Source: Solirubrobacterales bacterium
Lineage (GTDB): Bacteria; Actinomycetota; Thermoleophilia; Solirubrobacterales; 70-9
Assembly (NCBI GenBank): GCA_025450585.1
Contig: JANWHD010000038.1
Coordinates: 1-58,435, forward strand
Reading direction: 5' to 3'
DNA length: 58,435 bases
A program made the position numbers and the translations under genes. Of this stretch, positions 26,059 through 34,966 are shown piece after piece (position 1 is the first letter of the stretch; each line of letters opens with the position of its first letter). Under the pieces are notes generated by a model that had not been told where the DNA came from, did no database searches, and worked only from the letters and a program-made list of their open reading frames with translations.

Positions 26059-26256
26059 ATGGCAGACCACGATCTACTTGCCGAACCGCTGCTCGATGCC
26101 CGCGAGGCCGCCAAGCTTCTCCATATCCCACGCAGCACGCTCTACGAGCTGGTCCGCTCGCGCGGGCTGCCATGCGTCAGGATCGGCCGGCGTGGGCTGC
26201 GGTTCACACGCGCCGACCTCGCGCGATGGGTGGGACAGAACAGTGTCAGGCGCTAG
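26059..26256 (+). CDS. excisionase-like DNA-binding protein
   Basis: 65 residues. LLDAREAAKLLHIPRSTLYELVRSRGLPCVRIGRRGLRFTRADLARWV is the winged MerR/HTH_17 fold of excisionases. AGAGAT-type weak ribosome site; the ATG is at 26059. It is divergent from the relaxase across the putative oriT. Expected to bend DNA at the att sites and steer the integrase towards excision. Confidence 0.85.
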   Translation: MADHDLLAEPLLDAREAAKLLHIPRSTLYELVRSRGLPCVRIGRRGLRFTRADLARWVGQNSVRR

Positions 26257-26284
26257 CTGTGCAGCCTTGCCTATGCTCGCAAGG

Positions 26285-26584
26285 TCATGCCGGCGTTTGC
26301 CCAAGCCGCTCGGCGACTTCTCGGATCGCCTCGGTGAAAGGAATATCGGACGCCTGTGTCTCAGCGTCCAACTCCTCAAACGGCCTGAGCGAACGGTGGC
26401 TTGGGTCGCGCTCCTGCATCCACGCCGCCCACGCGTTGTGGACATCGGCGACTTCTACAGAGCTTCCCTTGGCAAGAGCAAGCAAGGCATAGAGCCGAAA
26501 GAGCGAGCGGATGTCGTCATCCGGCAGAACCTCCGCAGGAACGTGCCGCTCGATCTCATCGGCAAGTTCATCGAGGTAGGTCAC
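26285..26584 (-). CDS. hypothetical protein, third gene of the TIR/membrane operon
   Basis: 99 residues, acidic and helical: LDELADEIERHVPAEVLPDDDIRSLFRLYALLALAKG, VADVHNAWAAWMQERDPSHRSLRPFEELD. ATG overlaps the membrane-protein stop (ATGA), so it is translationally coupled. I do not recognise the family with certainty. It may be a cargo gene of its own or an accessory of the cassette. Confidence 0.65.
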   Translation of the reverse strand: MTYLDELADEIERHVPAEVLPDDDIRSLFRLYALLALAKGSSVEVADVHNAWAAWMQERDPSHRSLRPFEELDAETQASDIPFTEAIREVAERLGQTPA

Positions 26585-27084
26585 GCCACAAACTGTCGCA
26601 CAATCTCCGCGAGATAGATGGCCGTGAAGACCCAGGGAACGATCCGCTCAATCTGGCCCAACTCCCGGTATTGACCTAGCCATGTCCGCAGCGCATCGCG
26701 ACGGAAACCAAAGCGCGCAGGGCCACGACGGAGCCGGTCCCACTCGTCGCCGTAGACCCGAACTGGAAGGCGCTCCTCCATTGCGAGAATGATTTCGAAC
26801 TTGGCAGCATTCAGATCGCGGTAGCTCTTGAGAAGCCCCCACCAAGTCACCGCGAAGACGATGCCCGCTGCGGGGAGATACCAGCGAACATCCTGACTAC
26901 CCAGCACCCCGACGATGCCCGTGTTGACCGTGAGGAAAAAGCTGTTGGCAATTCCGCGGCGTGCTGAAATGCGATCCGCCATCTCCACCGCGAGCTTGTA
27001 GAGCTCGAAGTAGTTACCCGGCAACTCGGCCGCGGCAACGGCGGCGCGCGCCTCGGTCGATGGGGCTGCTGGGTCTTCCGCCAT
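26581..27084 (-). CDS. small multi-span membrane protein (RipA-like) of a TIR cassette
   Basis: About 167 residues. A conserved-looking N-terminal helix (YFELYKLAVEMADRISARRGIANSFF) leads into two close membrane helices (LTVNTGIVGVLG; YLPAAGIVFAVTWWGLL), then a soluble domain and a last hydrophobic segment (IVPWVFTAIYLAEIV). From memory this resembles small oligomeric membrane proteins labelled RipA-type in public annotation; I could not verify it. ATG at 27084 is 2 nt after the TIR gene stop; an ATG at 27123 would overlap it. Membrane proteins beside TIR-like proteins often act as toxic effectors in phage defence. Confidence 0.65.
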   Translation of the reverse strand: MAEDPAAPSTEARAAVAAAELPGNYFELYKLAVEMADRISARRGIANSFFLTVNTGIVGVLGSQDVRWYLPAAGIVFAVTWWGLLKSYRDLNAAKFEIILAMEERLPVRVYGDEWDRLRRGPARFGFRRDALRTWLGQYRELGQIERIVPWVFTAIYLAEIVRQFVA

Positions 27085-27086
27085 CG

Positions 27087-27467
27087 CTACAGGCGGTTGA
27101 TCCAGTTGCCGATCCCATCCCAAGTCCAGCGGATGACGCGCCTGCCCTGGATCTCCGGCGGCTTGTAGTCGTCGTCTTTGAAGATGTGGACGCCGAGAAC
27201 CGGGATGCCCTCTTCAGCTGCGCACTTGATCTCCCAGCGCGCACCATCGGCGTTTCGGACGTTCCTGCTCAATAGCGCGATGAACCCATCGCAGCCCTTA
27301 ATGCGCTGCCGACATTTCGTCTTCCACAAGCTGTCCCACGGTTCCTTGGCTGACATATCGGTGTAGTCGATCGGCGAGTTGCCGAGTTTTGACTGGCCAC
27401 GCAGGAGATCGCGGTACTTCTTGTCCTCGACCGCAAAGCCGATAAAAATCCTCTTCGTAGTTGCCAT
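27087..27467 (-). CDS. TIR-like domain protein (MTH538/ThsB type)
   Basis: 126 residues, a single domain. RIFIGFAVEDKKYRDLLRGQ is the first strand/helix. IDYTDMSAKEPWDSLWKTKCRQRIKGCDGFIALLS and ARWEIKCAAEEGIPVLGVHIF follow the TIR-like family that includes the Thoeris sensor ThsB, with the WEI Glu in the expected place. In ThsB proteins this domain senses infection and makes a nucleotide signal. Whether this one is catalytic is unknown. First gene of a three-gene operon next to the integrase. Confidence 0.8.
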   Translation of the reverse strand: MATTKRIFIGFAVEDKKYRDLLRGQSKLGNSPIDYTDMSAKEPWDSLWKTKCRQRIKGCDGFIALLSRNVRNADGARWEIKCAAEEGIPVLGVHIFKDDDYKPPEIQGRRVIRWTWDGIGNWINRL

Positions 27468-27557
27468 CTAGACTGCCTTCCGGTTGGCTTGGCGCGTAGC
27501 CGCTTTGTATCGCCGAGCTCGGATGGGATGGGATGGCTCTTCTTCGGTACCGGTGGG

Positions 27558-28739
27558 TTAGCCCACCGGGTCCGTCACCTCAGTTGCGCCGCTGTCTCGA
27601 AAGGCCTCCGAGATTCGGCGGGCCGCATCCTGGCGGGGCTTGAACTGGAGATAGCGCTGGGTCGTCGCGAGGTCCTGATGGCCCATCCACTCCATGACCT
27701 CGCGGGAGTCGGCGGCGCGGATGGCGTGGGTGCCGAAGGTGTGGCGAAGGTCGTGGAAGCGCAGCTCGCGCAGGCCAGCCTTCTCTAGGGCCGTCTTGTA
27801 GCGGTCGCGGAGCTTGTGGCCGGCGAGGTGGCCGCCCTTGGCGCCACAGAAGACAAGATCGTCAGCGCCAGCGTGGCTCTCCCGCTTGCCGAGCTTGGCG
27901 AGGGCCTCGGCTACCTCGTCGGCCATCGGCACCACTCGCTCCTGGCCGCTCTTGGGCGTGTCGACCCGTCCGTTGGTGAAGCTCTGGCGGACGTGGATCG
28001 CGCTGTTGGCGAAGTCCACGTCGCGCCAGCGCAGGGCGAGCAGCTCGCCGAGGCGCAGGCCGGTGAAGGCCGCCGTCAGGTAGACCGTTCCGTCCTGCTC
28101 GGAAGCGGCGGCGCGGACGAGGGCGAGCACCTCCTCGCGCGAGAAGACGTCGATGTTGCCGCGCTTCGCGTGCGGGCGCCGCTCGACGTTCGCCACGGGA
28201 TTCGCCGGCAGCTTGTGGCGACGTTGCGCCCAGACGAACAGCCCGTGCAGCACGGTCAGGTACTTGTTGACGGTGCGATCGGCGAGGTCTTCGGCGATCA
28301 GCGCGTCGCGAAAGCCTTCGACCATCTCGGGGGTCACGTCCTCCAGCTTCATGCGGGCTCCGAATTTCTCTCCGAACACCTTCTTCATGCGGTCGACCAT
28401 GTGCTCGTAGTCGATCTGGGTCGAGAGCTTGACCTTGCGGTCGCGCTTGTAGGCGAGCCACTCATCGCAGGCGGCGGCGAAGGTCGTGCCGGTTCTGACC
28501 ATCCCCGGCAGCTCTCCCCGGCGGGCCTTGGCGAGCGTGTCGTCGAGCCATGCTCGCGCGCTCGCCTTGGTGTAGCTCCCGGCTGGCGGCGCCTGCTTGC
28601 GGCCGGACCAGTGCGGGCCGATCCGGGTCTGTACCTGGCGCCCGTCCGGCAGCCGATACTTCGCGTACCAGACCCCGCCGCGCTTGCCGTCGCGCTTGAA
28701 GACGTGGCCGCTGATCGCCCGTCTCGTCTGCTGTGCCAT
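27558..28739 (-). CDS. tyrosine site-specific integrase
   Basis: About 393 residues. N-terminal arm-binding domain (VWYAKYRLPDGRQVQTRIG), SAM-like core-binding domain (TFAAACDEWLAYKRDRKV) and catalytic domain with Arg in FTGLRLGELLALRW, Lys in TPKSGQERVVPM, HxxR in FHDLRHTFGTHAIR, second His in MGHQDLATTQRYL and the nucleophile Tyr there. ATG at 28739 is preferred over GTG 28748 and TTG 28763. It sits 137 bp from the 3' end of tRNA-Glu, the standard place for an integrase that targets that tRNA. Should integrate and excise the element. Confidence 0.93.
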   Translation of the reverse strand: MAQQTRRAISGHVFKRDGKRGGVWYAKYRLPDGRQVQTRIGPHWSGRKQAPPAGSYTKASARAWLDDTLAKARRGELPGMVRTGTTFAAACDEWLAYKRDRKVKLSTQIDYEHMVDRMKKVFGEKFGARMKLEDVTPEMVEGFRDALIAEDLADRTVNKYLTVLHGLFVWAQRRHKLPANPVANVERRPHAKRGNIDVFSREEVLALVRAAASEQDGTVYLTAAFTGLRLGELLALRWRDVDFANSAIHVRQSFTNGRVDTPKSGQERVVPMADEVAEALAKLGKRESHAGADDLVFCGAKGGHLAGHKLRDRYKTALEKAGLRELRFHDLRHTFGTHAIRAADSREVMEWMGHQDLATTQRYLQFKPRQDAARRISEAFRDSGATEVTDPVG

Positions 28740-28766
28740 CACGCTCACCTGCCTCTCGCTCAAAAC

Positions 28767-28814
28767 TTTGTCCCAACATTTCTAGCACGGACTCGGGACA
28801 AACTTTGGGACAAA
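28767..28814. promoter_or_regulatory. candidate integrase arm-type sites
   Basis: Direct copies of GGGACAAA at 28795 and 28807 (12-bp period) and an inverted TTTGTCCC at 28767, all between the integrase start and tRNA-Glu. The same 12-bp-spaced pair ends each distal att repeat. The inverted copy abuts the integrase start, so binding could also repress its own gene. Confidence 0.55.
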
Positions 28815-28842
28815 GAGGCGATCTGAGCAGCGTTCAGTCAAC

Positions 28843-28868
28843 AAAAAACCCCGCATTTGCGGGGTTTT
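28843..28868 (-). terminator. intrinsic terminator downstream of tRNA-Glu
   Basis: Perfect 10-bp stem AAAACCCCGC/GCGGGGTTTT around ATTT, flanked by A and T runs, so it can work in both directions. It lies 8 bp beyond the tRNA 3' end and would end its transcript and shield it from the island. Confidence 0.85.
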
Positions 28869-28875
28869 CGTGGAG

Positions 28876-28948
28876 TACCGCTACGGGGATTCGAACCCCG
28901 GTTTCCGGACTGAGAATCCGGCGTCCTAGTCCCCTAGACGATAGCGGC
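28876..28948 (-). tRNA. tRNA-Glu (anticodon CTC)
   Basis: 73 nt cloverleaf without encoded CCA. Acceptor arm GCCGCTA/TAGCGGT (first pair G-U), anticodon stem CCGGA/TCCGG with loop TTCTCAG, anticodon at 28912-28914, T arm GGGGTTCGAATCCCC. It is the attachment target of the island. The 3' 41 nt are repeated exactly at 14384-14424, so the present 3' half was probably supplied by the last element that inserted. Confidence 0.95.
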
Positions 28949-29041
28949 AAGGGAACGGGCATTTTAGCGAGCGGAGCGGGTGGTCCGTCGCGCCGGGGGT
29001 CGGAGGGTCGGGATCGGGGAACCGCTAAATTGCCTGCCCTC

Positions 29042-29125
29042 GCGGCTGTGGCGGAACTGGTAGACGCGCACGGTTCAGATCCGTGTGGAGGAAACTCCGT
29101 GGAGGTTCGACTCCTCTCAGCCGCA
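29042..29125 (+). tRNA. tRNA-Leu (anticodon CAG)
   Basis: 84 nt with a long variable arm. Acceptor GCGGCTG/CAGCCGC plus discriminator A, anticodon stem CACGG/CCGTG, loop TTCAGAT, anticodon at 29076-29078, T arm GGAGGTTCGACTCCTC. It is on the opposite strand to tRNA-Glu and lies outside the island. Confidence 0.95.
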
Positions 29126-29162
29126 TCGAGGGCCCGGCCGCGGAACCGCTAGGTTTCGGCCG

Positions 29163-30449
29163 ATGGCCGAGGTTCTGCCCCTCAAAGCCCTGCACTACGA
29201 CCTCGATGCGGTCGGCTCGCTGCAGGACGTCGTCGCTCCTCCATATGACGTGATCGACACCGCGACGCGCGCCGAGCTGCTGGAGCGCTCGCCCTACAAC
29301 GCGGTCGCGATCGACCTTCCCAAGCCCTACGGGGAGACCGGGCCCCAGGCCGAGGACGGCGAGGATCCCTACGCGCAGGCGGCCCGGGCAATCCATGCCT
29401 GGAAGCAGGCCGGCGCCCTCGTCGCCGACTCCGAGCCCTCGATCTGGGCGATGGAGCAGGAGTACAGCGGCCCCGACGGCTCCGCGCACACGCGCCACGG
29501 CATTCTCGCCCGCGTCCGGGTCGAGGACTTCGACACCGGCCAGGTCCTCCCGCACGAGCGCACGCTCCCGGGCCCCAAGCAGGACCGCCTGGAACTGATG
29601 CGCGCGACGCGCTGCAACCTCTCGCCGATCTTCTCGCTCAGCACGCTTGACCCGTGGCCACTGGTGGAGAGGGAGGTGGGCTTCGACGAGCCCTGGGGCG
29701 AGGCGACCGACGCGAGCGGAACGGTCACCCGGATCTGGCGGATCGACGATCCGGGAATCCACGACGAGCTGACCGCGCTGCTCGCCGATGCCCAGCTGCT
29801 GATCGCCGACGGCCATCATCGCTACGAGACCGCGATCGCCTACCGCGACGAGATCGGCGGCGAGGGCGACCACAACTACACGCTGATGGCGCTGACCGGC
29901 CTCGACGATCCCGGCCTCTCGATCTTCCCCACCCACCGCCTGCTCTCCGGCTTTGCCGGGGACCCGGAGCGCCAGCAGCGCCTCGGCGAGGGCCTGCGCG
30001 AGCTCTTCGAGGTGACCGAGGTCGAGACCGACCGCGTCGACCCGCTCGGTGAGGACGGCGTCGGCGTCTTCGGCCTCTACGACTCCCATCACAAGCGCGC
30101 CTTCCGCCTGCGGCTGAAAGACACGGCCGAGCTCGACCGGCTGCTCGAGGGCATGCCGGAGGCTTACCGCCGCCTCGACGCGGCGATCCTCGAGACCCTG
30201 GTGCTGAAGGGCATCGCCGGCCTGAGCGAAGACGACATCCTCGCCAAGCGCGGCATCGGTTACGCCAAGAGCGTCGAGGACTCGCTGCGCCTGATCGACG
30301 ACGGCACCTACGACGTCGCCTTCGTCCTGCGCCCGATCCCCGTCGACCAGACCAAGGCGATCTGCGAGAGCGACGCCAACATGCCGCCGAAGTCGACCTA
30401 CTTCTACCCCAAGGTGCTGACCGGCCTGGTCTTCAACCCGCTTGCGTGA
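29163..30449 (+). CDS. DUF1015 family protein
   Basis: 428 residues. VVAPPYDVI near residue 25, NAVAIDLPKP, HERTLPGPKQDRLELMRAT, LLIADGHHRYETAIAYRDE and PTHRLLSG are the conserved blocks of the DUF1015 family, a widely distributed family of uncertain function often found near serine or nucleotide kinases. The HHRYETA segment looks catalytic. ATG at 29163 has GCCG context and begins 38 bp after tRNA-Leu; longer in-frame starts lie inside the tRNA and are rejected. Confidence 0.88.
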   Translation: MAEVLPLKALHYDLDAVGSLQDVVAPPYDVIDTATRAELLERSPYNAVAIDLPKPYGETGPQAEDGEDPYAQAARAIHAWKQAGALVADSEPSIWAMEQEYSGPDGSAHTRHGILARVRVEDFDTGQVLPHERTLPGPKQDRLELMRATRCNLSPIFSLSTLDPWPLVEREVGFDEPWGEATDASGTVTRIWRIDDPGIHDELTALLADAQLLIADGHHRYETAIAYRDEIGGEGDHNYTLMALTGLDDPGLSIFPTHRLLSGFAGDPERQQRLGEGLRELFEVTEVETDRVDPLGEDGVGVFGLYDSHHKRAFRLRLKDTAELDRLLEGMPEAYRRLDAAILETLVLKGIAGLSEDDILAKRGIGYAKSVEDSLRLIDDGTYDVAFVLRPIPVDQTKAICESDANMPPKSTYFYPKVLTGLVFNPLA

Positions 30450-30503
30450 CCCCGGGCCCGAAAACCAAGCAGGTCGGGGGATGCAGGGAGGGAGTTGAAG
30501 CGA

Positions 30504-30557
30504 GCGCACTTCTAGTGCGTGAGCGAACGACCGACCGAAGACCCCGAGATGCGCAGG
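30504..30557 (+). repeat. hairpin-plus-tail intergenic repeat, copy F1
   Basis: Stem GCGCAC/GTGCGT around TTCTA, then a tail starting GAGCGAACGACCGACCGAAG and ending GATGCGCAGG. The tail resembles those at 45076 (GAGCGACCGAGGACGCCGAT) and 55727 (GAGCGACCAAGGACGCC). F1 is the most diverged. It sits between the DUF1015 and adenosyltransferase genes. Confidence 0.4.
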
Positions 30558-30589
30558 TTTGCAGGGTCCGGGCGTAGGATCGTCGGGCC

Positions 30590-31156
30590 GTGGTCAAGAT
30601 CTACACAAAGAAGGGCGACGACGGGACGACCTCGCTCTGGTACGGCGGTCGCGTGCCCAAGCACCACGACCGCACCGAGGCCTACGGCTCGCTCGACGAG
30701 GCCTGCTCGCACCTCGGCGTCGCCCGCGCCCTCTGCGACGCGGGCGAGGCCGAGCTGGCCGCCGACATCCTGCGCCTCCAGGACGACCTCTTCGTCGCCG
30801 GCGCCGAGCTGGCGACCGCGCCGGAGGCCGCCGAGCGGCTCGAAGACGGCGTCAGCCGCACCACCGGGGAGATGGTGACCGAGCTGGAGCAGCGGATCGA
30901 CCGCTACATGTCCGAGGTCGAGCTGCCGCCGCAGTTCGTCATTCCCGGCGGCAACCAGCTCTCGGCCCAGCTCGACGTCGCCCGCACCGCGATCCGCCGC
31001 GCCGAGCGCCGCATCGCCGCCCTCGCCGAAGCCGGAGAGCTGGCGAGCGAGACCGTGATCCACTTCGTCAACCGCGCCTCCGACCTCGCCTACGCGATGG
31101 CCCGCTTCGCCGACGTCGACGACCCGGCGCTGTTCGAGGGCCGCCGCAAGTCCTAG
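30590..31156 (+). CDS. PduO-type cob(I)alamin adenosyltransferase
   Basis: 188 residues. KIYTKKGDDGTTSLWYGGRVPKHH is the ATP-binding N-terminus of the PduO/MMAB family, which transfers adenosyl from ATP to cobalamin. Further matches are AYGSLDEACSHLGVARAL, FVIPGGNQLSAQLDVARTAIRRAERR and INRAS-like VNRASDLAYAMARFA. GTG start at 30590. The next gene begins directly after its stop. Supplies adenosylcobalamin, needed for example by methylmalonyl-CoA mutase. Confidence 0.92.
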   Translation: MVKIYTKKGDDGTTSLWYGGRVPKHHDRTEAYGSLDEACSHLGVARALCDAGEAELAADILRLQDDLFVAGAELATAPEAAERLEDGVSRTTGEMVTELEQRIDRYMSEVELPPQFVIPGGNQLSAQLDVARTAIRRAERRIAALAEAGELASETVIHFVNRASDLAYAMARFADVDDPALFEGRRKS

Positions 31157-31555
31157 ATGAAGGTCGTCGCCCGCCGCCGCGAAGGTTTCGCCCACGAGGT
31201 CGAGATCGAGGGCGGTCATACCGTCCTCGTCGACGAGCCCGTCGATTCGGGAGGCGCCGACACCGGCCCCTCCCCCACGCGCCTGCTCGCCGCCAGCCTC
31301 GCCAGCTGCGTCGCGATCACGATCGAGATGTACGCGGAGCGCAAGGGCTGGAACCTCGGCAGGGTCGAGGTGGACGTCGAGGCCGAGTACGAGGGCTACG
31401 CCCCCAGCTCCTTCGAAGTCACGCTTCGCCTGCCGCCGGAGCTGAGCGACGAGCAGCGTGAGCGCTTGGTCGCGATCGCCGGCAAATGCCCCGTGCACAA
31501 GGTGCTGGCGCAGGAGACGCCGGTCATCGTCTCCGAGCGAGTCGAGGCGCTCTGA
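31157..31555 (+). CDS. OsmC-family thiol peroxidase-like protein
   Basis: 132 residues. EIEGGHTVLVDEPVDSGGADTGPSPTRLLAASLASCVAITIEMYAERK carries the first conserved Cys, and AGKCPVHKVL the second Cys and His. These are the reactive pair of OsmC/YhfA proteins, which reduce organic hydroperoxides. ATG immediately follows the adenosyltransferase stop, and the SDR start overlaps its own stop by one base, so the three genes form a compact operon. Confidence 0.9.
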   Translation: MKVVARRREGFAHEVEIEGGHTVLVDEPVDSGGADTGPSPTRLLAASLASCVAITIEMYAERKGWNLGRVEVDVEAEYEGYAPSSFEVTLRLPPELSDEQRERLVAIAGKCPVHKVLAQETPVIVSERVEAL

Positions 31556-32367
31556 TGGACCTCGGCCTGAGGGGACGCGCCTGCCTCGTCACTGGCGCCA
31601 GCCGTGGGATCGGGGGCGAGACGGCGCGGCTGCTCTGCGCCGAGGGGGCGAGCGTGCTACTGGTGGCGCGTAACGAGGAGCGTTTGGCCGCAGCGGCAGA
31701 AGAGGCATCCAAGGCCGGGGCCGAGGTGGGCGGCCGCGCCGAGACGCTTGCCCTCGACGTCACCGCCGAGGACGCCGGCGAGCGGATGCTGGGGGCGGCC
31801 GAGAAGAGCTTCGGCGCGCTCGACGTCCTGGTCAACAACGCCGGGACCGCCCAGTGGCGCGACCTCGACGACGTCCCCGACGAGGACTGGCGCGCCCAGT
31901 ATGAGCTCAACGTGATGGCGCCGCTGCGGGCGATGCGCACCGCGATCCCGCCAATGGCCGCGCGCGGCTGGGGACGGGTCGTCAACGTCTGTTCGACCGC
32001 GGGCAAGCGGCCCTCGGCGGCGATGCCCGAGTACTCGGTGGCAAAGGCGGCCGAGCTCTCGCTCTCGCGGCTCTTCGCCGACCGCCACGCAGGCGACGGC
32101 GTGCTCGTCAACGCGATCTGCCCCGGCCCGGTCGAATCGGAGATGTGGATGGAGCCGGGCGGCCTGCTCGACCAGTCCCACCGGATGTCGGGAGCGGAGA
32201 GCCGCGAGGAGGCGCTGGCCACGGCCGGCTCGAAGCGTCCGATCGGGCGCCTGGCCCAGGCCGAGGAGATCGCCGCCGCGATCGTCTTCCTCTGCTCCGA
32301 GCGCGCCTCCTACGTCAGCGGCGCCGCCTGGTCGGTCGACGGCGGGACCGTCCAGGTGATCATCTGA
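31555..32367 (+). CDS. short-chain dehydrogenase/reductase (SDR)
   Basis: 270 residues. Classical SDR: LVTGASRGIGGETARLL cofactor loop, LDVT at strand 4, VNNAGTAQW, catalytic Ser in VVNVCSTAGK, YSVAKAAELSLSRL with Tyr and Lys, NAICPGPVESEMW and C-terminal SYVSGAAWSVDGG. Arg after strand 2 (VARNEERL) favours NADPH. FabG-like, but the substrate is not evident. ATG at 31555 overlaps the OsmC stop. A conserved hairpin starts 4 nt after its stop. Confidence 0.92.
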   Translation: MDLGLRGRACLVTGASRGIGGETARLLCAEGASVLLVARNEERLAAAAEEASKAGAEVGGRAETLALDVTAEDAGERMLGAAEKSFGALDVLVNNAGTAQWRDLDDVPDEDWRAQYELNVMAPLRAMRTAIPPMAARGWGRVVNVCSTAGKRPSAAMPEYSVAKAAELSLSRLFADRHAGDGVLVNAICPGPVESEMWMEPGGLLDQSHRMSGAESREEALATAGSKRPIGRLAQAEEIAAAIVFLCSERASYVSGAAWSVDGGTVQVII

Positions 32368-32370
32368 CCG

Positions 32371-32419
32371 GCCGACGGGACGAAACCCGGAACACAGGTC
32401 CGGATATCGGCCCATCGGC
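32371..32419 (+). repeat. 49-nt junction hairpin, copy 1
   Basis: Outer arms GCCGACGGGACGAAA and TATCGGCCCATCGGC pair at 12 of 15 positions, with an inner CCGGA/TCCGG stem. It begins 4 nt after the SDR stop. A second copy of identical length is at 37751-37799 in the same setting. In the frame of the downstream NUDIX gene it encodes RRDE...GPSA, as does copy 2 in its gene's frame. Confidence 0.6.
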
Positions 32420-32462
32420 GGAGCTGTCGGAGCTACTGCTAACGCCCGAGGAGGCGCACGCG

Positions 32463-32969
32463 ATGGAGGCGCGGGGCGGCACCGACGCCGCGGTGCTGCT
32501 GCCGCTGCACGGATGGCCCGAGGAGCCGGGCCTGATCTTCACCGAGCGGCGCGCCGATATGCGCCGCCACGCCGGTGAGATTTCGTTCCCCGGCGGGCGC
32601 AGGGACGACACCGACGCCGACCTGATGGCAACGGCCCTGCGCGAGGCGCAGGAGGAGATCGGCCTCGACCCCGATCAGGTCGAGCTCTGCGGCGCCCTCC
32701 CCCCCGCCGCGACCTTCGTCACCGGCTACCGGATCCACCCCTATGTCGGCCTCGTCGCCGATCCGAAAGAGCTCGACCTCCAGCCCAATCCCGCCGAGGT
32801 GGAGACGGTCCTCGCCTTCTCGCTGGAAGGGCTGCAGAGCGGCTACGAGATGCGCCGCCTCGTCCGCCGCGGCGTCCCGATCCACACCCCCACCTACGAG
32901 GTAGACGGCCACCTCATCTGGGGCGCGACAGCGCGCATCCTGGGCGACCTGCTCGACCGCCTCGGCTAG
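32463..32969 (+). CDS. NUDIX hydrolase (CoA pyrophosphatase-like)
   Basis: About 168 residues. FTERRADMRRHAGEISFPGGRRD with ATALREAQEEIGLDPDQV is the NUDIX box preceded by the SFPGG block typical of CoA/acyl-CoA diphosphatases (NudL type), which hydrolyse CoA to phosphopantetheine and 3',5'-ADP. The first in-frame ATG is 32463, with GAGGAGG upstream. The frame stays open and protein-like for about 17 codons before it (AELSELLLTPEEAHA), so an unusual upstream start is possible. Confidence 0.82.
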   Translation: MEARGGTDAAVLLPLHGWPEEPGLIFTERRADMRRHAGEISFPGGRRDDTDADLMATALREAQEEIGLDPDQVELCGALPPAATFVTGYRIHPYVGLVADPKELDLQPNPAEVETVLAFSLEGLQSGYEMRRLVRRGVPIHTPTYEVDGHLIWGATARILGDLLDRLG

Positions 32970-33394
32970 ACCACCTCGACGATCTCGACCGGGATGCGCC
33001 AGCGCTCCGAAGAGGCGCGCACAATGGCAGAGCCCCCCGCCAGGATTTCCGGGTCGACGGAGCCGCCGGCCTCGTAGACGAAGCGGCGCACCGGCGTTTC
33101 GACCAGGCGCTCCAGGAAGCGCTCGAGCCGCGGGCCGTGGATCGCTTCGAGGTTCTCCTCGCTGCCGACCGCCGAGCCCAGCAGCCAGTAGACGTCGGCG
33201 ACGTCGGCGACGAGCTCGAGCAGGGTCCCGGGCTGCTCTGGATCGGCAAGTGCCGCCTCGAGCCCCGCCGACTCGATCGCCGCCAGGCCCTCCTGCCTGC
33301 GGCTCGTCCCCCGCACCGCCCAGTCCTCCTTCAGCAGCCGCTGCCCGAGGGCCCGCCCGCGGCAGCCGCAACCGACGATCAGCGCCCGCGCCAC
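32966..33394 (-). CDS. small Rossmann-fold NAD(P)-binding protein
   Basis: 142 residues. ALIVGCGCRGRALGQRLLKEDWAVRGTSRRQEGLAAI is a dinucleotide-binding beta-alpha-beta, followed by VYWLLGSAVG and VRRFVYEAGG as in atypical SDR/epimerase-like proteins. It is less than half the length of an epimerase and lacks the YxxxK site, so it may bind cofactor without catalysis. The 3' end overlaps the convergent NUDIX stop by 4 nt. Confidence 0.7.
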   Translation of the reverse strand: MARALIVGCGCRGRALGQRLLKEDWAVRGTSRRQEGLAAIESAGLEAALADPEQPGTLLELVADVADVYWLLGSAVGSEENLEAIHGPRLERFLERLVETPVRRFVYEAGGSVDPEILAGGSAIVRASSERWRIPVEIVEVV

Positions 33395-33414
33395 GCCGGC
33401 CCTAGATCAACCAT

Positions 33415-33702
33415 CTAAGACGCCTGGGAGCGCTGGCGCAGTCGCTCCAGCTCCTCGGCCTCGACCTCTTCGCGCAGCTCCTGCTCGCTGCGCTCGGCGG
33501 CACCGCGGCGGCGGCGCATCTCGTTCTGCGCCTCGAGCATCTGCTGCACGTCGTCGATCTCGTTCTGCGCCTCGACTTCGGGCGAGCGGGTCGGCTTCCA
33601 GTCGAGCAGTTCGGCGTTGTTGCCTGTGTAGAAGTGCTCGATCAGGAAGAGGACGCCGACGATCAGCAGCACCATCGCAACCGTTCCGAGCACGAACCAC
33701 AC
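33415..33702 (-). CDS. single-span membrane protein with coiled-coil tail
   Basis: 95 residues: one N-terminal helix (FVLGTVAMVLLIVGVLFLIEHFY) and a charged helical tail (VEAQNEIDDVQQMLEAQNEMRRRRG...EELREEVEAEELERLRQ). Function unknown. Divergent from the thiolase across 46 bp. Confidence 0.7.
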   Translation of the reverse strand: MWFVLGTVAMVLLIVGVLFLIEHFYTGNNAELLDWKPTRSPEVEAQNEIDDVQQMLEAQNEMRRRRGAAERSEQELREEVEAEELERLRQRSQAS

Positions 33703-33748
33703 GGTGCGAAGGATACGCCGAGCCCGCCGGTCGACTTAAATCCCCCCG

Positions 33749-34948
<1,200 letters not shown>

Positions 34949-34966
34949 GGTAGCCTCGCGCGTCCG

